DNA of 35,589 bases from Streptomyces sp. GKU 895 (GTDB taxonomy: Bacteria > Actinomycetota > Actinomycetes > Streptomycetales > Streptomycetaceae), in assembly GCA_002027195.1 (NCBI GenBank), contig MWJO01000091.1, forward strand, positions 1-35,589, written 5' to 3'. Of this stretch, positions 22,786-33,645 are shown one piece after another. The notes below the pieces were generated by a model that was not told the origin of the DNA, made no database searches, and worked only from the letters and a program-made list of their open reading frames with translations. Each line of letters opens with the position of its first letter. Positions within the stretch are counted from its first letter, which is position 1. The position numbers and the translations under genes are program-made.

Positions 22786-24459
22786 TCAGAACCCCCGCGT
22801 CCGCTTCGCCGCCCGCCGCCCCGCGGCAGACGCCCCACCCGGCACCCTCAAGAACAACCGCGAGATCTCCGACCCCAAATTCACCCCAATCGCGATGGCC
22901 ATGGCCAAAGACGCGGCCGTGGCCAGCGACACCAGCCCCTTGTCGACATCGTCCCGCGCGATGGACAGCAGCCCGAAGTACGTCGCGGAACCCGGCAGCA
23001 GCGGCCCGATCGCGGCGGTCGTGTACGGCAGCGCGGAAGCGAACCGGTACCGCGACAGCATCTGCCCGAACAGGCCCACCAGCCCTGCCGCCACCGCCGT
23101 GGAGGCCACCGGCGAGATCTCTCCGACGTAGTGCAGCGCCCCGTACACCGACCACGCCACACCCCCGTTGAGCGTCACCACCAGCACGGTGGACCGTTCC
23201 TGCTGCAACAGCACCGCGAACGTCAGCGACAGCAGCATCGACGCCCCGATCTGCCACAGCGGCCGCTCCTCGATGATCAGCACCACGTCCGGGTTGAGGT
23301 CGGCGCCGAACTGCACCCCGAAGTACAGCACCACCAGCACGCCCACGACGATGCCGACGAACAGGTACATCACCTCCAGGAGCCGCGCCGACGCGGTGAT
23401 GTAGAACCCGGTCAGCCCGTCCTGCACGCCCGCCACCAGCGCCCGCCCCGGCAGCAGCGCGAACAGTCCACCGGTGATGACCGCGGACGCCTTCACGTCC
23501 ACGTGGGCCACCGTCAGCGCCACCCCTATCGCCGCCGGCGGCATCGCGGCGACCGTGAACTGGTAGAACTCCGGCAGCCCGCGCCCCGCGCACAGCCACG
23601 CCAGCCGGTCGCCGAGCATCGCGCCCAGCGCGGCCGCCACGAACACGATCGCGTCACCGCCGACGAGCACGGACGCGGCGCCCGCGAGCAGCCCGCTCGC
23701 CGAGGTGAGCACCCAGGTGGGGTACGGGTGCCGGTTGCGGCGGATCTCGGCGAGCCGCCGGTACGCCTCCTCCAGCGAGAACGCCGTCTCGGGGTAGCTG
23801 AGGTCGTCCACCAGTTGGTAGACGGCCGCGAGCCGCGTGTAGTCCGTGCCGCGCCGCCGTACGGTCCGGGAGGCCGTCACGGGGTCCTCGACGAGGGACG
23901 GCTGGTACGAGATCGACAGCAGCGTGAAGGTGACGTTCGGCTCGCACCGGTCGAGGCCGTACGAGCGGCAGACGGCGAACATCGCCGCCTCCACGTCCTC
24001 CGCGCCCTCACCGCCCGCCAGCAGCAGCTCCCCGATACGCAGGGTCAGGTCGAGCACACGCGGGACGGCCGGCCCGGTCTCGTCCTCCTTGTGCAGGGGC
24101 TCCGGCGCGGGCCGCTCGGCCACCGGCATCCGCAGCATGGTGCGCATCCGGTCCTGCCAGGGCACGTCCTTGGTCAGCGAGACCACGGGAACACCGGTCG
24201 CCGGGGTGAACGCGGGCGGAGCGTGCTTGGCGCTGTAGGTGCGCGGTGTACTGAACGCCGACCCCTCCGGCTCCGGGGCCGGTCCCTCGGGCGCCTGAAG
24301 GCCCTCCGGCACGGCGAACTCCGAGGACGTCTCCGACTCGCCGCCGACCCCCTTGGGGACGGCCAGGCCGTCGGGGATGGCGAACTCGGACGTGATCTCG
24401 GGGTCGTAGACGCTCCTCGCCTCGTCCGACTGCGGCTTGCGGTCCTCCGCCGACGTCAC
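22786..24459 (-). CDS. ThrE-type threonine/serine exporter (DUF1212)
   Basis: 557 residues from GTG 24459. An acidic, Pro-rich cytoplasmic N-terminus of about 130 residues contains two copies of SEFA-I/V-P-D/E-GL. The DUF1212 part follows (RIGELLLAGGEGAEDVEAAMFAVCRSYGLDRCEPNVTFTLLSISY), with its glycine-rich catalytic-like segment. The rest has about ten membrane segments (DUF3815-like C-terminal half included). This fused architecture is that of ThrE of Corynebacterium, an amino-acid exporter. Converges on dedA with a 10-bp gap. Confidence 0.9.
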   Translation of the reverse strand: MTSAEDRKPQSDEARSVYDPEITSEFAIPDGLAVPKGVGGESETSSEFAVPEGLQAPEGPAPEPEGSAFSTPRTYSAKHAPPAFTPATGVPVVSLTKDVPWQDRMRTMLRMPVAERPAPEPLHKEDETGPAVPRVLDLTLRIGELLLAGGEGAEDVEAAMFAVCRSYGLDRCEPNVTFTLLSISYQPSLVEDPVTASRTVRRRGTDYTRLAAVYQLVDDLSYPETAFSLEEAYRRLAEIRRNRHPYPTWVLTSASGLLAGAASVLVGGDAIVFVAAALGAMLGDRLAWLCAGRGLPEFYQFTVAAMPPAAIGVALTVAHVDVKASAVITGGLFALLPGRALVAGVQDGLTGFYITASARLLEVMYLFVGIVVGVLVVLYFGVQFGADLNPDVVLIIEERPLWQIGASMLLSLTFAVLLQQERSTVLVVTLNGGVAWSVYGALHYVGEISPVASTAVAAGLVGLFGQMLSRYRFASALPYTTAAIGPLLPGSATYFGLLSIARDDVDKGLVSLATAASLAMAIAIGVNLGSEISRLFLRVPGGASAAGRRAAKRTRGF

Positions 24460-24544
24460 TTGCGTATCGCTCCCTGTACAGCACCATCTGTCGCCTCAGT
24501 ATGCGCACAGTCGCGTTCCCCACAGGCGTCCGGATACGCGAACG

Positions 24545-24568
24545 GGCCGCACGCGTGCGCGTGCGGCC
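24545..24568 (-). terminator. Hairpin after ppa
   Basis: GGCCGCACGCG-TG-CGCGTGCGGCC, a perfect 11-bp inverted repeat, lies 17 bp beyond the ppa stop on the minus strand and before the ThrE gene start. The innermost pairs must open to form a loop. Confidence 0.75.
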
Positions 24569-24584
24569 GTGGAGATCAGGGGGC

Positions 24585-25076
24585 TCAGTGGCCGCCGGAC
24601 TCCTTGAAGCGCTTGTAGGACCGCTCGATCTCGGCCTCGGCGTCGACGCGGCCGACCCAGTTGGCGCCCTCGACGGACTTGCCGGGCTCCAGGTCCTTGT
24701 AGACCTCGAAGAAGTGCTGGATCTCCAGGCGGTCGAACTCCGACACGTGGTGGATGTCACGCAGGTGCTCCACGCGCGGGTCCGTCGCCGGGACGCACAG
24801 CAGCTTGTCGTCGCCGCCGGCCTCGTCCGTCATGCGGAACATGCCGATCGCGCGGCACTTGATGAGGCAGCCCGGGAAGGTCGGCTCGTCAAGAATGACC
24901 AGCGCGTCCAGCGGGTCGCCGTCCTCGCCGAGGGTGTTCTCGACGAAGCCGTAGTCGGTCGGGTAGGCGGTCGAGGTGAAGAGTCGACGGTCCAGGCGGA
25001 TCCGACCGGTCTCGTGGTCCACCTCGTACTTGTTCCGCGAACCCTTCGGGATCTCGATCGTGACGTCGAACTCCAC
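24585..25076 (-). CDS. ppa: Inorganic pyrophosphatase
   Basis: 163 residues, the usual size of the bacterial family I soluble enzyme, which hydrolyses pyrophosphate released by biosynthesis. Motifs: EIPKGSRNKYEVDHETG, DYGFVENTLGEDGDPLDALVILDEP with the metal-binding Asp set, and a C-terminal DLEPGKSVEG. Start GTG 25076 is chosen because GGAGGAG (25089-25083) ends 6 nt upstream, giving MEFDVTIEIPKG; ATG codons at 25091 and 25100 would place that ribosome site inside the gene. Divergent from dacB. Confidence 0.95.
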   Translation of the reverse strand: MEFDVTIEIPKGSRNKYEVDHETGRIRLDRRLFTSTAYPTDYGFVENTLGEDGDPLDALVILDEPTFPGCLIKCRAIGMFRMTDEAGGDDKLLCVPATDPRVEHLRDIHHVSEFDRLEIQHFFEVYKDLEPGKSVEGANWVGRVDAEAEIERSYKRFKESGGH

Positions 25077-25155
25077 CGGTGGCTCCTCCATGATCAGCAC
25101 ATAGTTCTGGTGGTTAAGTGTCCCTCACGCAGGTGTGTGATCGCGAAAGGGGCTG

Positions 25156-26729
25156 GTGGTCGTGCCTGAACTGAGGCCTTGGCGGGCCGCGAGACCGCAT
25201 GTGACGCGGCTCGCGAACGCCGTACGACCCCGTCTGGCAGCCGCACGCCCCCAGCCGGCACGCCTCGCGAACGCGATGAAACCGCAGGTCAAGCGTCTGA
25301 CGACGGTGAAGACCTGGCAGTACACCGCGGGCGCCGCCACCGCCGGCCTGGCTCTGACGGCCGTGGTGGTGACCAGCGCGGGCCCCTGGGACTCCACCGG
25401 TCAGCGTACGGCCGAGCGGGACCGGGCGGTCGCCCTGGAGCACACGGGTGGCGCAGATCACGGCCGTGATTCCGGTACGACGGCAGCGGCTCCCGAGCCC
25501 GCCCCGAGCGCGTCCTCGGTCCTCGCGGGCCTCGGCGGCGCCACGAACACCGTGAAGTCCGCGCCGAGCGGCGAGGCCCTCTCCACCGTCCTGGGGCCGC
25601 TCCTGAAGGACGGCGCGCTCGGCAGCCGCCGTGCCGCCGCGGTCGTCGACGTGGCCACCGGCAAGCGCCTGTACGACGTCGGCGCCGACGCCCGCTCACC
25701 CCGCCTCCACCACCAAGATCGCCACCGCGGTGGCCGCCCTGTCGGCGATGGCCCGACCACCGCCTCACGACCCGCACGGCCCTGGAACCCGGCACCCACG
25801 AACTGGTCCTGGTCGGCGGCGGCGACCCGACCCTCACCGCCCGCAAGGACGCCGAAGGCTGGGCGAGCCTGCGCGACCTGGCCGCGAAGACCGCGAAGGC
25901 CCTGAAGAAGGACGGCCTCCGCAAGGTGACGCTGTCGTACGACACCACCCTCTACGCCGGTTCCGCCCTGCACCCCATCGGTGTCGACGCCAACCTCGCC
26001 CTGGTCAGCCCTCTGATGGCCGATGAGGCCCGGACGAACGACTCCACGAGCGGCACGGCCGTCCGGGCCCTGGACCCGGCCGACGACGCGGCCCGCAAGT
26101 TCGCCGGCTTCCTGGCGGACGAGGGCGTCGAGACGACCTCCCCGGGCCCCTCCAAGGCGACCGACCGCGCGGAGACCCTCGCGGAGGTCTCCTCGCCGCC
26201 GCTGTCCACCCTGGTCGAGCGCATGCTGACCAACAGCGACAACGACATCGCGGAGGCCCTGGCCCGCCAGACGGCGGTGGCGACCAAGGTCCGCGCCGAC
26301 TTCGCCGGCGGCGGCAGGGCGATCCGGGCCCAGCTGAAGAAGCTCGAACTCCCGGTCTCCGGCGTCTCCTTCAAGGACGGCAGCGGGCTGAACCGCGGCG
26401 ACAAGCTCACCGCCGAGCTCCTGACCGCCCTCCTCGCGAAGGCCGGCGACCCGGACCACCCCGAACTCCGGTCGGTCCTCACCGGCCTCCCCGTGGCCGG
26501 CTTCACGGGCACGCTGACCACCCGCTACACGCCCGACGGCGCCGCCGGCGTCGTACGCGCCAAAACCGGCACCCTCACCGGCGTGAACACGCTGGCGGGC
26601 ACGGTCGTCGACCAGGACGGCCGGCTCCTCGCCTTCGCGTTCCTGGCGTCGGACACGGTGAGCAAGGACGCCGCCCAGGCGGCCCTGGACAGGGCGGCGA
26701 CGGCGCTGGCCGCGTGCGGCTGCGGCTGA
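25156..26729 (+). CDS. dacB: D-alanyl-D-alanine carboxypeptidase/PBP4, DacB (frameshifted)
   Basis: Class C penicillin-binding protein, about 525 residues when repaired. GTG 25156 (or GTG 25162) starts a basic N-terminus followed by one membrane anchor (TAGAATAGLALTAVVVTSAG). Catalytic motifs: SxxK as STTK in PASTTKIATAVAAL, SxN as SDN in LTNSDNDIAEALAR, and KTG in VRAKTGTLTGVN. Three reading phases are used between 25685 and 25760; adding one C at about 25690, one at about 25700 and two bases near 25750 (ATGGCCCG for ATGGGCCCCG) restores LYDVGADAPLTPASTTK…LSAMGPDHRLTTRTALEPG. It trims peptidoglycan stem peptides outside the membrane. Confidence 0.9.
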
Positions 26730-26796
26730 CGGGCCGCCAGGGAGCCGACGCCGTCGCGGCCTGCCCCCAGCGCGGACGCTCACGTACGGTTGACGC

Positions 26797-27951
26797 ATGA
26801 CGAGCATCGGCGGTGCTGCTTCTTCTCAGATGGTCGACTGGAACCTCGCGGTGGCGACCGCGACCCGGCTGATGCGGCCGGGACCGGAGGTGAGCCGCGA
26901 CGAGGCCCGGGCCGTCGTCGCCGAGCTGCGCCGGCATGCCAAAACCTCGGAGGGGCACGTCCGCGCCTTCACCGGGCTGGCCACCGAGGAGAGCCACGAC
27001 ACCCCGGTCCTCGTCGTCGACCGCCCCGGCTGGGTCCGGGCCAACGTCGCCGGCTTCCGGGAGATCCTCAAGCCCCTCCTCGACAAGATGCAGGAACGGC
27101 GCGGCAACACCCCGGGCGGCGCGGTCCTCGGCGCCGTCGGCGGCAAGGTCACCGGGGTCGAACTCGGCATGCTGCTGTCCTTCCTGGCCTCCCGCGTCCT
27201 CGGCCAGTACGAGACCTTCGCCCCGGCCACCCGCGAACTCCCGGCCGGGGAGAACGGCGGCGGACGGCTGCTGCTGGTCGCGCCGAACATCGTGCACGTG
27301 GAGCGCGAACTCGACGTACAGCCCCACGACTTCCGCCTGTGGGTGTGCCTGCACGAGGAGACGCACCGCACGCAGTTCACCGCGGTGCCCTGGCTGCGGG
27401 ACCACCTGGAGGGCGAAATCCAGTCGTTCTTGGGGGAGACCGAGGTCGACCCCATGACCGTCCTGGAACGCATCCGGGAGGCCGCCCAGTCGCTCGCCGG
27501 CGGGCGGCCCGAGGGCGAGGAGGACGACGGCGGGCGCTCGCTCGTCGAGATCGTGCAGACCCCGGCCCAGCGCGAGATCCTCGGCCGCCTCACCGCCGTG
27601 ATGTCCCTCCTGGAGGGCCACGCCGACTTCGTGATGGACGGCGTGGGCCCGGACGTCGTGCCGAGCGTCCAGGAGATCCGCGAGAAGTTCCAGCAGCGGC
27701 GGGCCAAGGGCGCCTCCCGGCTCGACATGGCCCTGCGCAAACTGCTCGGCCTGGACGCCAAGCTCAGGCAGTACCGCGACGGCGAACGCTTCGTGCGGGC
27801 CGTCGTCAACGAGGTCGGCATGGACGGCTTCAACCGCGTGTGGACCTCACCCAACACGCTCCCGACGAAGACGGAGATCGCCAAACCGGCGGACTGGATC
27901 GCGCGGGTGCACCGCAAGGCGGACTCGGGGAACTCCGGCACCGAGTCGTGA
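26797..27951 (+). CDS. Zinc-dependent metalloprotease-like protein (DUF2342)
   Basis: 384 residues. HEETH (His186-His190) in LWVCLHEETHRTQFTAVPWL is a zincin HExxH motif, and EGHADFVMDGVG later supplies the likely third ligand. The opening MVDWNLAVATATRLMRPGPEVSR and the segment GAVLGAVGGKVTGVELGMLLSFLASRVLGQYE are characteristic of the actinobacterial DUF2342 family (also labelled F420-biosynthesis-associated). It has no signal peptide. It lies between dacB (67 bp) and tilS, on the same strand. Substrate unknown. Confidence 0.9.
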   Translation: MTSIGGAASSQMVDWNLAVATATRLMRPGPEVSRDEARAVVAELRRHAKTSEGHVRAFTGLATEESHDTPVLVVDRPGWVRANVAGFREILKPLLDKMQERRGNTPGGAVLGAVGGKVTGVELGMLLSFLASRVLGQYETFAPATRELPAGENGGGRLLLVAPNIVHVERELDVQPHDFRLWVCLHEETHRTQFTAVPWLRDHLEGEIQSFLGETEVDPMTVLERIREAAQSLAGGRPEGEEDDGGRSLVEIVQTPAQREILGRLTAVMSLLEGHADFVMDGVGPDVVPSVQEIREKFQQRRAKGASRLDMALRKLLGLDAKLRQYRDGERFVRAVVNEVGMDGFNRVWTSPNTLPTKTEIAKPADWIARVHRKADSGNSGTES

Positions 27952-28143
27952 ACCGGGCGGAAAGGTCGTGAAAGAAAACCGGCCGACGGCAGGCGAACGC
28001 CCCTCCAATCACCCGTCCGAGGGACCGTGAGCCCTGGGTAGGCGTGCAATGCTCGGGGAACGGCCCGGTTCTGTCACCATCTACACACTCTGAGTGACCG
28101 AACCTCGGGCTCACCCCCGAAAACTTCATGAAGGGAACCGGAC

Positions 28144-29178
28144 ATGGGTCCCCATCCTGCGGTCGCGGCGATACGCCTGGCGGTCCGCCGCGTCCTCCAC
28201 GACATCCTCAACGAGCACATCCGCCCCACCGACGACTCCTCTGACTCCTCGCACGAGCGCCCGCCGTCCCCGCTCGTGCTCGTGGCCTGCTCCGGCGGCG
28301 CCGACTCCATGGCCCTCGCCTCCGCCCTCGCCTTCGAGGCCCCCAAACTCGGCATCCGCGCCGGCGGCGTCACCGTCGACCACGGCCTCCAGCCCGGCTC
28401 CGACCTGCGTGCCGAGGAAGTCGCCCTGCGGCTGCGCCAGCTCGGCCTCGACCCCGTCGAGTCCGTCGCCGTCACCGTCGGCCGCGAAGGCGGCCCCGAG
28501 GCCGCCGCCCGCGACGCCCGCTACGCCGCCCTCGACGCCGCCGCCGACCGCCACGGCGCCACCGCCGTCCTGCTCGGCCACACCCGCGACGACCAGGCCG
28601 AAACCGTCCTGCTCGGCCTCGCCCGCGGCTCCGGCATCCGCTCCCTGTCCGGCATGGCCGCGGTCTCGGGGGCCGACGGCAGGTACCGCCGCCCCTTCCT
28701 GCAGCTCGACCGCCAGACCGCCCGCAAGGCCTGCATGGTCCAGTCGCTGCCCGTCTGGGACGACCCCCACAACGCGGACCCGGCCTACACCCGCTCCCGG
28801 CTGCGCCACGAAGGCCTGCCCGCCCTGGAGAAGGCCCTCGGCAAGGGCGTCGTCGAGGCGCTCGCCCGGACGGCCCAGCTCTCCCGCGACGACGCCGACG
28901 CCCTCGACGCCTGGGCGAGCCAGGCCGCGACCGCCGTCCGCGACGCGGCCGGCCTGCTCGAATGCGCCAAGCTCTACGCCCTGCCGCCCGCCGTGCGTCG
29001 CCGTGTACTGCGCCGCGCCGCCATCGAGGCCGGCGCCCCGGCGGGCTCGCTGTTCGCCCGGCACATCGAGGAAGTCGACCGGCTGATCACCGGTTGGCGC
29101 GGCCAAGGGGCCATCAATCTCCCCGGCAAGGTCGTCGCCCAGCGTCAGGGTGGCAGACTGGTGATTCGGCAAGGCTGA
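28144..29178 (+). CDS. tilS: tRNA(Ile)-lysidine synthase
   Basis: 344 residues. The PP-loop motif SGGADS (50-55) identifies the ATP pyrophosphatase fold that modifies C34 of tRNA-Ile(CAU) to lysidine. VTVDHGLQPGS, LLGHTRDDQAETVLL and the RSRLRHEGLPAL motif are typical. ATG 28144 is preceded by GAAGGGAAC. The 192-bp upstream gap (27952-28143) holds no gene I recognise. It is followed closely by hpt, a common gene pair. Confidence 0.95.
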   Translation: MGPHPAVAAIRLAVRRVLHDILNEHIRPTDDSSDSSHERPPSPLVLVACSGGADSMALASALAFEAPKLGIRAGGVTVDHGLQPGSDLRAEEVALRLRQLGLDPVESVAVTVGREGGPEAAARDARYAALDAAADRHGATAVLLGHTRDDQAETVLLGLARGSGIRSLSGMAAVSGADGRYRRPFLQLDRQTARKACMVQSLPVWDDPHNADPAYTRSRLRHEGLPALEKALGKGVVEALARTAQLSRDDADALDAWASQAATAVRDAAGLLECAKLYALPPAVRRRVLRRAAIEAGAPAGSLFARHIEEVDRLITGWRGQGAINLPGKVVAQRQGGRLVIRQG

Positions 29179-29232
29179 ATCCTTACCCCTCCGCGAGGGG
29201 TGACGGGCAGGCCGGTGGGACGACCGAAAGTG

Positions 29233-29793
29233 ATGCGGGTGGACGCGAAAGACATGGGCACCGACCTCAAAGAGGTGCTCATCACCAAGGAACAGATCGA
29301 CGCCAAGCTGGTTGAGCTGGCCGCGAAGATCGACGCGGAGTACGCGGGCAAGGACCTGCTCATCGTCGGCGTCCTCAAGGGCGCGGTGATGGTCATGGCC
29401 GACCTCGCGCGGGCGCTGTCCACCCCCGTCACCATGGACTGGATGGCCGTGTCGTCGTACGGCGCGGGCACCCAGTCCTCCGGTGTCGTCCGGATCCTCA
29501 AGGACCTCGACACCGACATCAAGGGCAAGCACGTCCTGATCGTCGAGGACATCATCGACTCCGGCCTGACCCTGTCGTGGCTGCTGTCCAACCTCGGCTC
29601 CCGGGAGCCGGAGTCGCTGAAGGTGTGCACCCTGCTGCGCAAGCCGGACGCCGCCAAGGTCGCCATCGACGTCGAGTGGGTCGGTTTCGACATCCCCAAC
29701 GAGTTCGTCGTCGGCTACGGTCTCGACTACGCCGAGAAGTACCGCAACCTCCCGTTCGTCGGTACGCTCGCGCCCCACGTCTACGGCGGCTGA
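29233..29793 (+). CDS. hpt: Hypoxanthine phosphoribosyltransferase
   Basis: 186 residues from ATG 29233 (MRVDAKDMGTDLKEVLIT…); an adjacent GTG at 29230 is possible, and in-frame ATG 29200 would add 11 basic residues. The PRPP-binding loop is VLIVEDIIDSGLTL, with LLIVGVLKGAVMVMADL and DWMAVSSYGAGTQSSGVV as the other substrate loops, and VEWVGFDIPNEFVVGYGLDYAEKYRNLP at the C-terminus. It salvages hypoxanthine/guanine to nucleotides. It sits between tilS (54 bp) and ftsH (196 bp). Confidence 0.95.
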   Translation: MRVDAKDMGTDLKEVLITKEQIDAKLVELAAKIDAEYAGKDLLIVGVLKGAVMVMADLARALSTPVTMDWMAVSSYGAGTQSSGVVRILKDLDTDIKGKHVLIVEDIIDSGLTLSWLLSNLGSREPESLKVCTLLRKPDAAKVAIDVEWVGFDIPNEFVVGYGLDYAEKYRNLPFVGTLAPHVYGG

Positions 29794-29989
29794 GCCGGCC
29801 TTGAGGCCGAGCGGGCCTTCTTCCTAAGACGATCGGGAACCCCGGCGGGTTTCGCGCCGTTGGAGCATGCAGACGGGCTCGTTCAGCCGTCCCGTGCGGC
29901 TTCGCGTGACGAAGCTGGGGTACCGTCAGAAGAACTGTCTTATCAAACTCACTATGGCAGGAGGGACGGGGCGACACCGCTCCGTATGG

Positions 29990-32029
<2,040 letters not shown>

Positions 32030-32030
32030 T

Positions 32031-32065
32031 GTTCCGGGCCCCTGGTGGCCTCACCAGGCCCGGAA
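32031..32065 (+). terminator. Hairpin directly after ftsH
   Basis: TTCCGGG-C-CCTGGTG and CACCAGG-CCCGGAA pair across a GCCT loop (32031-32065, one bulge), starting 1 bp after the ftsH stop. Probably stabilises or terminates the ftsH message together with the next hairpin. Confidence 0.65.
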
Positions 32066-32070
32066 TGGAT

Positions 32071-32112
32071 GCCGCGCCCCTCAGGTTCTAGCCTGGGGGG
32101 CGCGGCGTTTTT
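32071..32112 (+). terminator. Intrinsic terminator between ftsH and folE
   Basis: GCCGCGCCCC…CAGG / CCTG…GGGGCGCGGC stem (32071-32106) with a 6-nt loop, followed by GTTTTT (32107-32112). This is the only classical hairpin-plus-U-tract terminator I see in the window. It ends 41 nt before the folE start. Confidence 0.85.
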
Positions 32113-32153
32113 CGGCCGTGCAGGCAGGGACACCGAGGAACGAGGCACACCAG

Positions 32154-32759
32154 ATGACCGACCCCGTGACGCTGGACGGCGAGGGCTCCATCGGCGAGTT
32201 CGACGAGAAGCGCGCCGAGAACGCCATCCGGGAACTGCTGATCGCGGTCGGGGAGGACCCGGACCGGGAGGGGCTCAAGGAGACGCCGGGGCGGGTGGCC
32301 CGGGCGTACAAGGAGATCTTCGCGGGGCTGTGGCAGAAGCCCGAGGACGTGCTGACGACGACGTTCGACCTGGGGCACGACGAGATGGTGCTCGTGAAGG
32401 ACATCGAGGTCCTGTCGAGCTGTGAGCACCACCTGGTGCCGTTCGTCGGTGTCGCCCACGTCGGGTACATCCCGTCCGCCGACGGCAAGATCACGGGGCT
32501 GTCGAAGCTGGCCCGGCTCGTGGACGTCTACGCCCGTCGGCCGCAGGTGCAGGAACGTCTCACCACGCAGGTCGCCGACTCCCTGATGGAGATCCTGGAG
32601 CCGCGCGGCGTGATCGTGGTCGTCGAGTGCGAGCACATGTGCATGTCGATGCGGGGGGTGCGCAAGCCCGGGGCGAAGACCATAACGTCGGCGGTCCGCG
32701 GCCAGCTGCGTGATCCCGCGACCCGTAACGAGGCGATGAGCCTGATCATGGCGCGCTGA
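32154..32759 (+). CDS. folE: GTP cyclohydrolase I
   Basis: 201 residues, the first enzyme of folate synthesis (GTP to dihydroneopterin triphosphate). Zinc ligands appear in SSCEHHLVPF (Cys and His) and in VECEHMCMSMRGV (second Cys). GLKETPGRVARAY and KITGLSKLARLVDVYARRPQVQERLT are family hallmarks. ATG 32154 follows GAGGAACGAGG. It is folate-linked to the folP/B/K genes on the opposite strand downstream. Its last codons and stop form the first unit of a repeat array. Confidence 0.96.
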   Translation: MTDPVTLDGEGSIGEFDEKRAENAIRELLIAVGEDPDREGLKETPGRVARAYKEIFAGLWQKPEDVLTTTFDLGHDEMVLVKDIEVLSSCEHHLVPFVGVAHVGYIPSADGKITGLSKLARLVDVYARRPQVQERLTTQVADSLMEILEPRGVIVVVECEHMCMSMRGVRKPGAKTITSAVRGQLRDPATRNEAMSLIMAR

Positions 32760-32990
32760 CGGTGCTGGGGTGGGATGCCGCTGGGGTGCTGATGCCTCTG
32801 GCGGGCTGACGGTCCTGGGGTGCTGATGGTGCTGGGTGCTGATGTGCCTTGGGCGGTGACGTGCCTGGGGTGCCGATACCTCTGGCGGGCCGACGGTCCT
32901 GGGGTGCTGATGCCTCTGGCGGTCTGACCGTCCTGGCGGGCTGACGGTCCTGGCGGGCTGACGGTCCTGGCGCGCTGACGGCCCTGGGCC
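32749..32990. repeat. Degenerate tandem repeats seeded by the folE 3' end
   Basis: A 17-bp unit TGGCGSGCTGACGGTCC occurs in tandem at 32934, 32951 and 32968, and singly at 32799 and 32883, mixed with CTGGGGTGCTGATGCC-type blocks. The unit at 32749-32765 is the folE end itself: TGGCGCGCTGACGG spans its last codons and TGA stop and is repeated exactly at 32968. The rest of the 281-bp gap to the DUF3180 stop (33041) is the same G/T-rich low-complexity sequence; no gene is seen. Confidence 0.78.
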
Positions 32991-33040
32991 GCTGGCGTTT
33001 CTGGGGTCGTGGACGTTCCTGGGTGCTGGCGCCTGGCGGG

Positions 33041-33527
33041 TCAGGCCGTCGACGTCGCTCCCGTGTTCCGGTCGTCGTCCTCCGGGAGTTTGCACACGCG
33101 CTCCAGGAAGATGGCGGCCGCTATCACCCCGACGCCCGCCAGGACCGAGAAGCCGGCGTAGATGGCCTGGTCGCGGCGGGCGGGGATGTCGAGGGACTCC
33201 AGCAGGAAGACGCCGGTGCCGCCGTACATGCCGGAGACCAGGGCGGCGACCAGGGCGCTGGCCTGCCCGAAGACGACGGCGCGGGCCGCCATCAGCGGGT
33301 CCACGCCCTTGGCCTCGGGGCGGCGCTCGCGCTGGGCCTTGAGGCGGGAGCGGATCGAGAGCGCCGTGGACAGCAGGACCACGGCGATCAGGGCCAGCAC
33401 GAGTGGGGGCGGCCAGGGGGACGCTTGGGAGGGTCCCGATCGAGGCCCACAGGCGGGCGGCCGCCCAGGACAGGACTCCGGCGACGACGAACACGCCGGC
33501 CAGCAGCCTGATGCGCAGTTCTCTCAC
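33041..33527 (-). CDS. DUF3180 membrane protein (frameshifted)
   Basis: About 162 residues when repaired. GTG 33527 has GAAGGG upstream and starts RELRIRLLAGVFVVAGVLSWAAARLWASIGTLPSVPLAAP. After the G run 33405-33409 the phase changes and continues LVLALIAVVLLSTALSIRSRLKAQRERRPEAKGVDPLMAARAVVFGQASAL… to TGA 33043-33041. Two missing Cs on the coding strand (or one extra base) explain it. Four membrane segments. DUF3180 genes regularly follow folK in actinobacteria; their role is unknown. Confidence 0.85.
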
Positions 33528-33602
33528 GGTGACCCTTCAGCTCCCCCGGATGGCAGGGACGGTGTGGTGGCCCTGATCCTCGTGCTCCTTGTGCCCGATG
33601 CT

Positions 33603-33645
33603 CGTGGTCTTGACCTTAACGAGTTCGTGCTCTTGACCTTAACGA
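33603..33645. repeat. 23-bp direct repeat downstream of folK
   Basis: CGTG-G/C-TCTTGACCTTAACGA occurs at 33603-33622 and 33626-33645, 23 bp apart, directly beside the folK stop codon. On the minus strand it reads TCGTTAAGGTCAAGA twice in the 118-bp folK-DUF3180 gap. It could be a recent tandem duplication or a pair of binding sites. Confidence 0.7.

Noticed and set aside
22360..24618. Long plus-strand frame opposite the ThrE gene
   Set aside because: His/Arg/Gln-rich shadow of the 557-residue exporter; it begins inside dedA in another phase.
28126..29778. Long minus-strand frame across tilS and hpt
   Set aside because: Spans two recognised genes on the other strand and an intergenic gap; low-complexity composition and no ribosome site.
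29867..29989. N-terminal extension of FtsH starting at 29867
   Set aside because: The extra 41 residues are not hydrophobic or conserved; FtsH normally starts with the membrane-anchor segment at MDVKRYF.
32760..33040. Small coding gene between folE and DUF3180
   Set aside because: Only tandem repeats with frequent TGA triplets in the units; no ribosome site or conserved frame.
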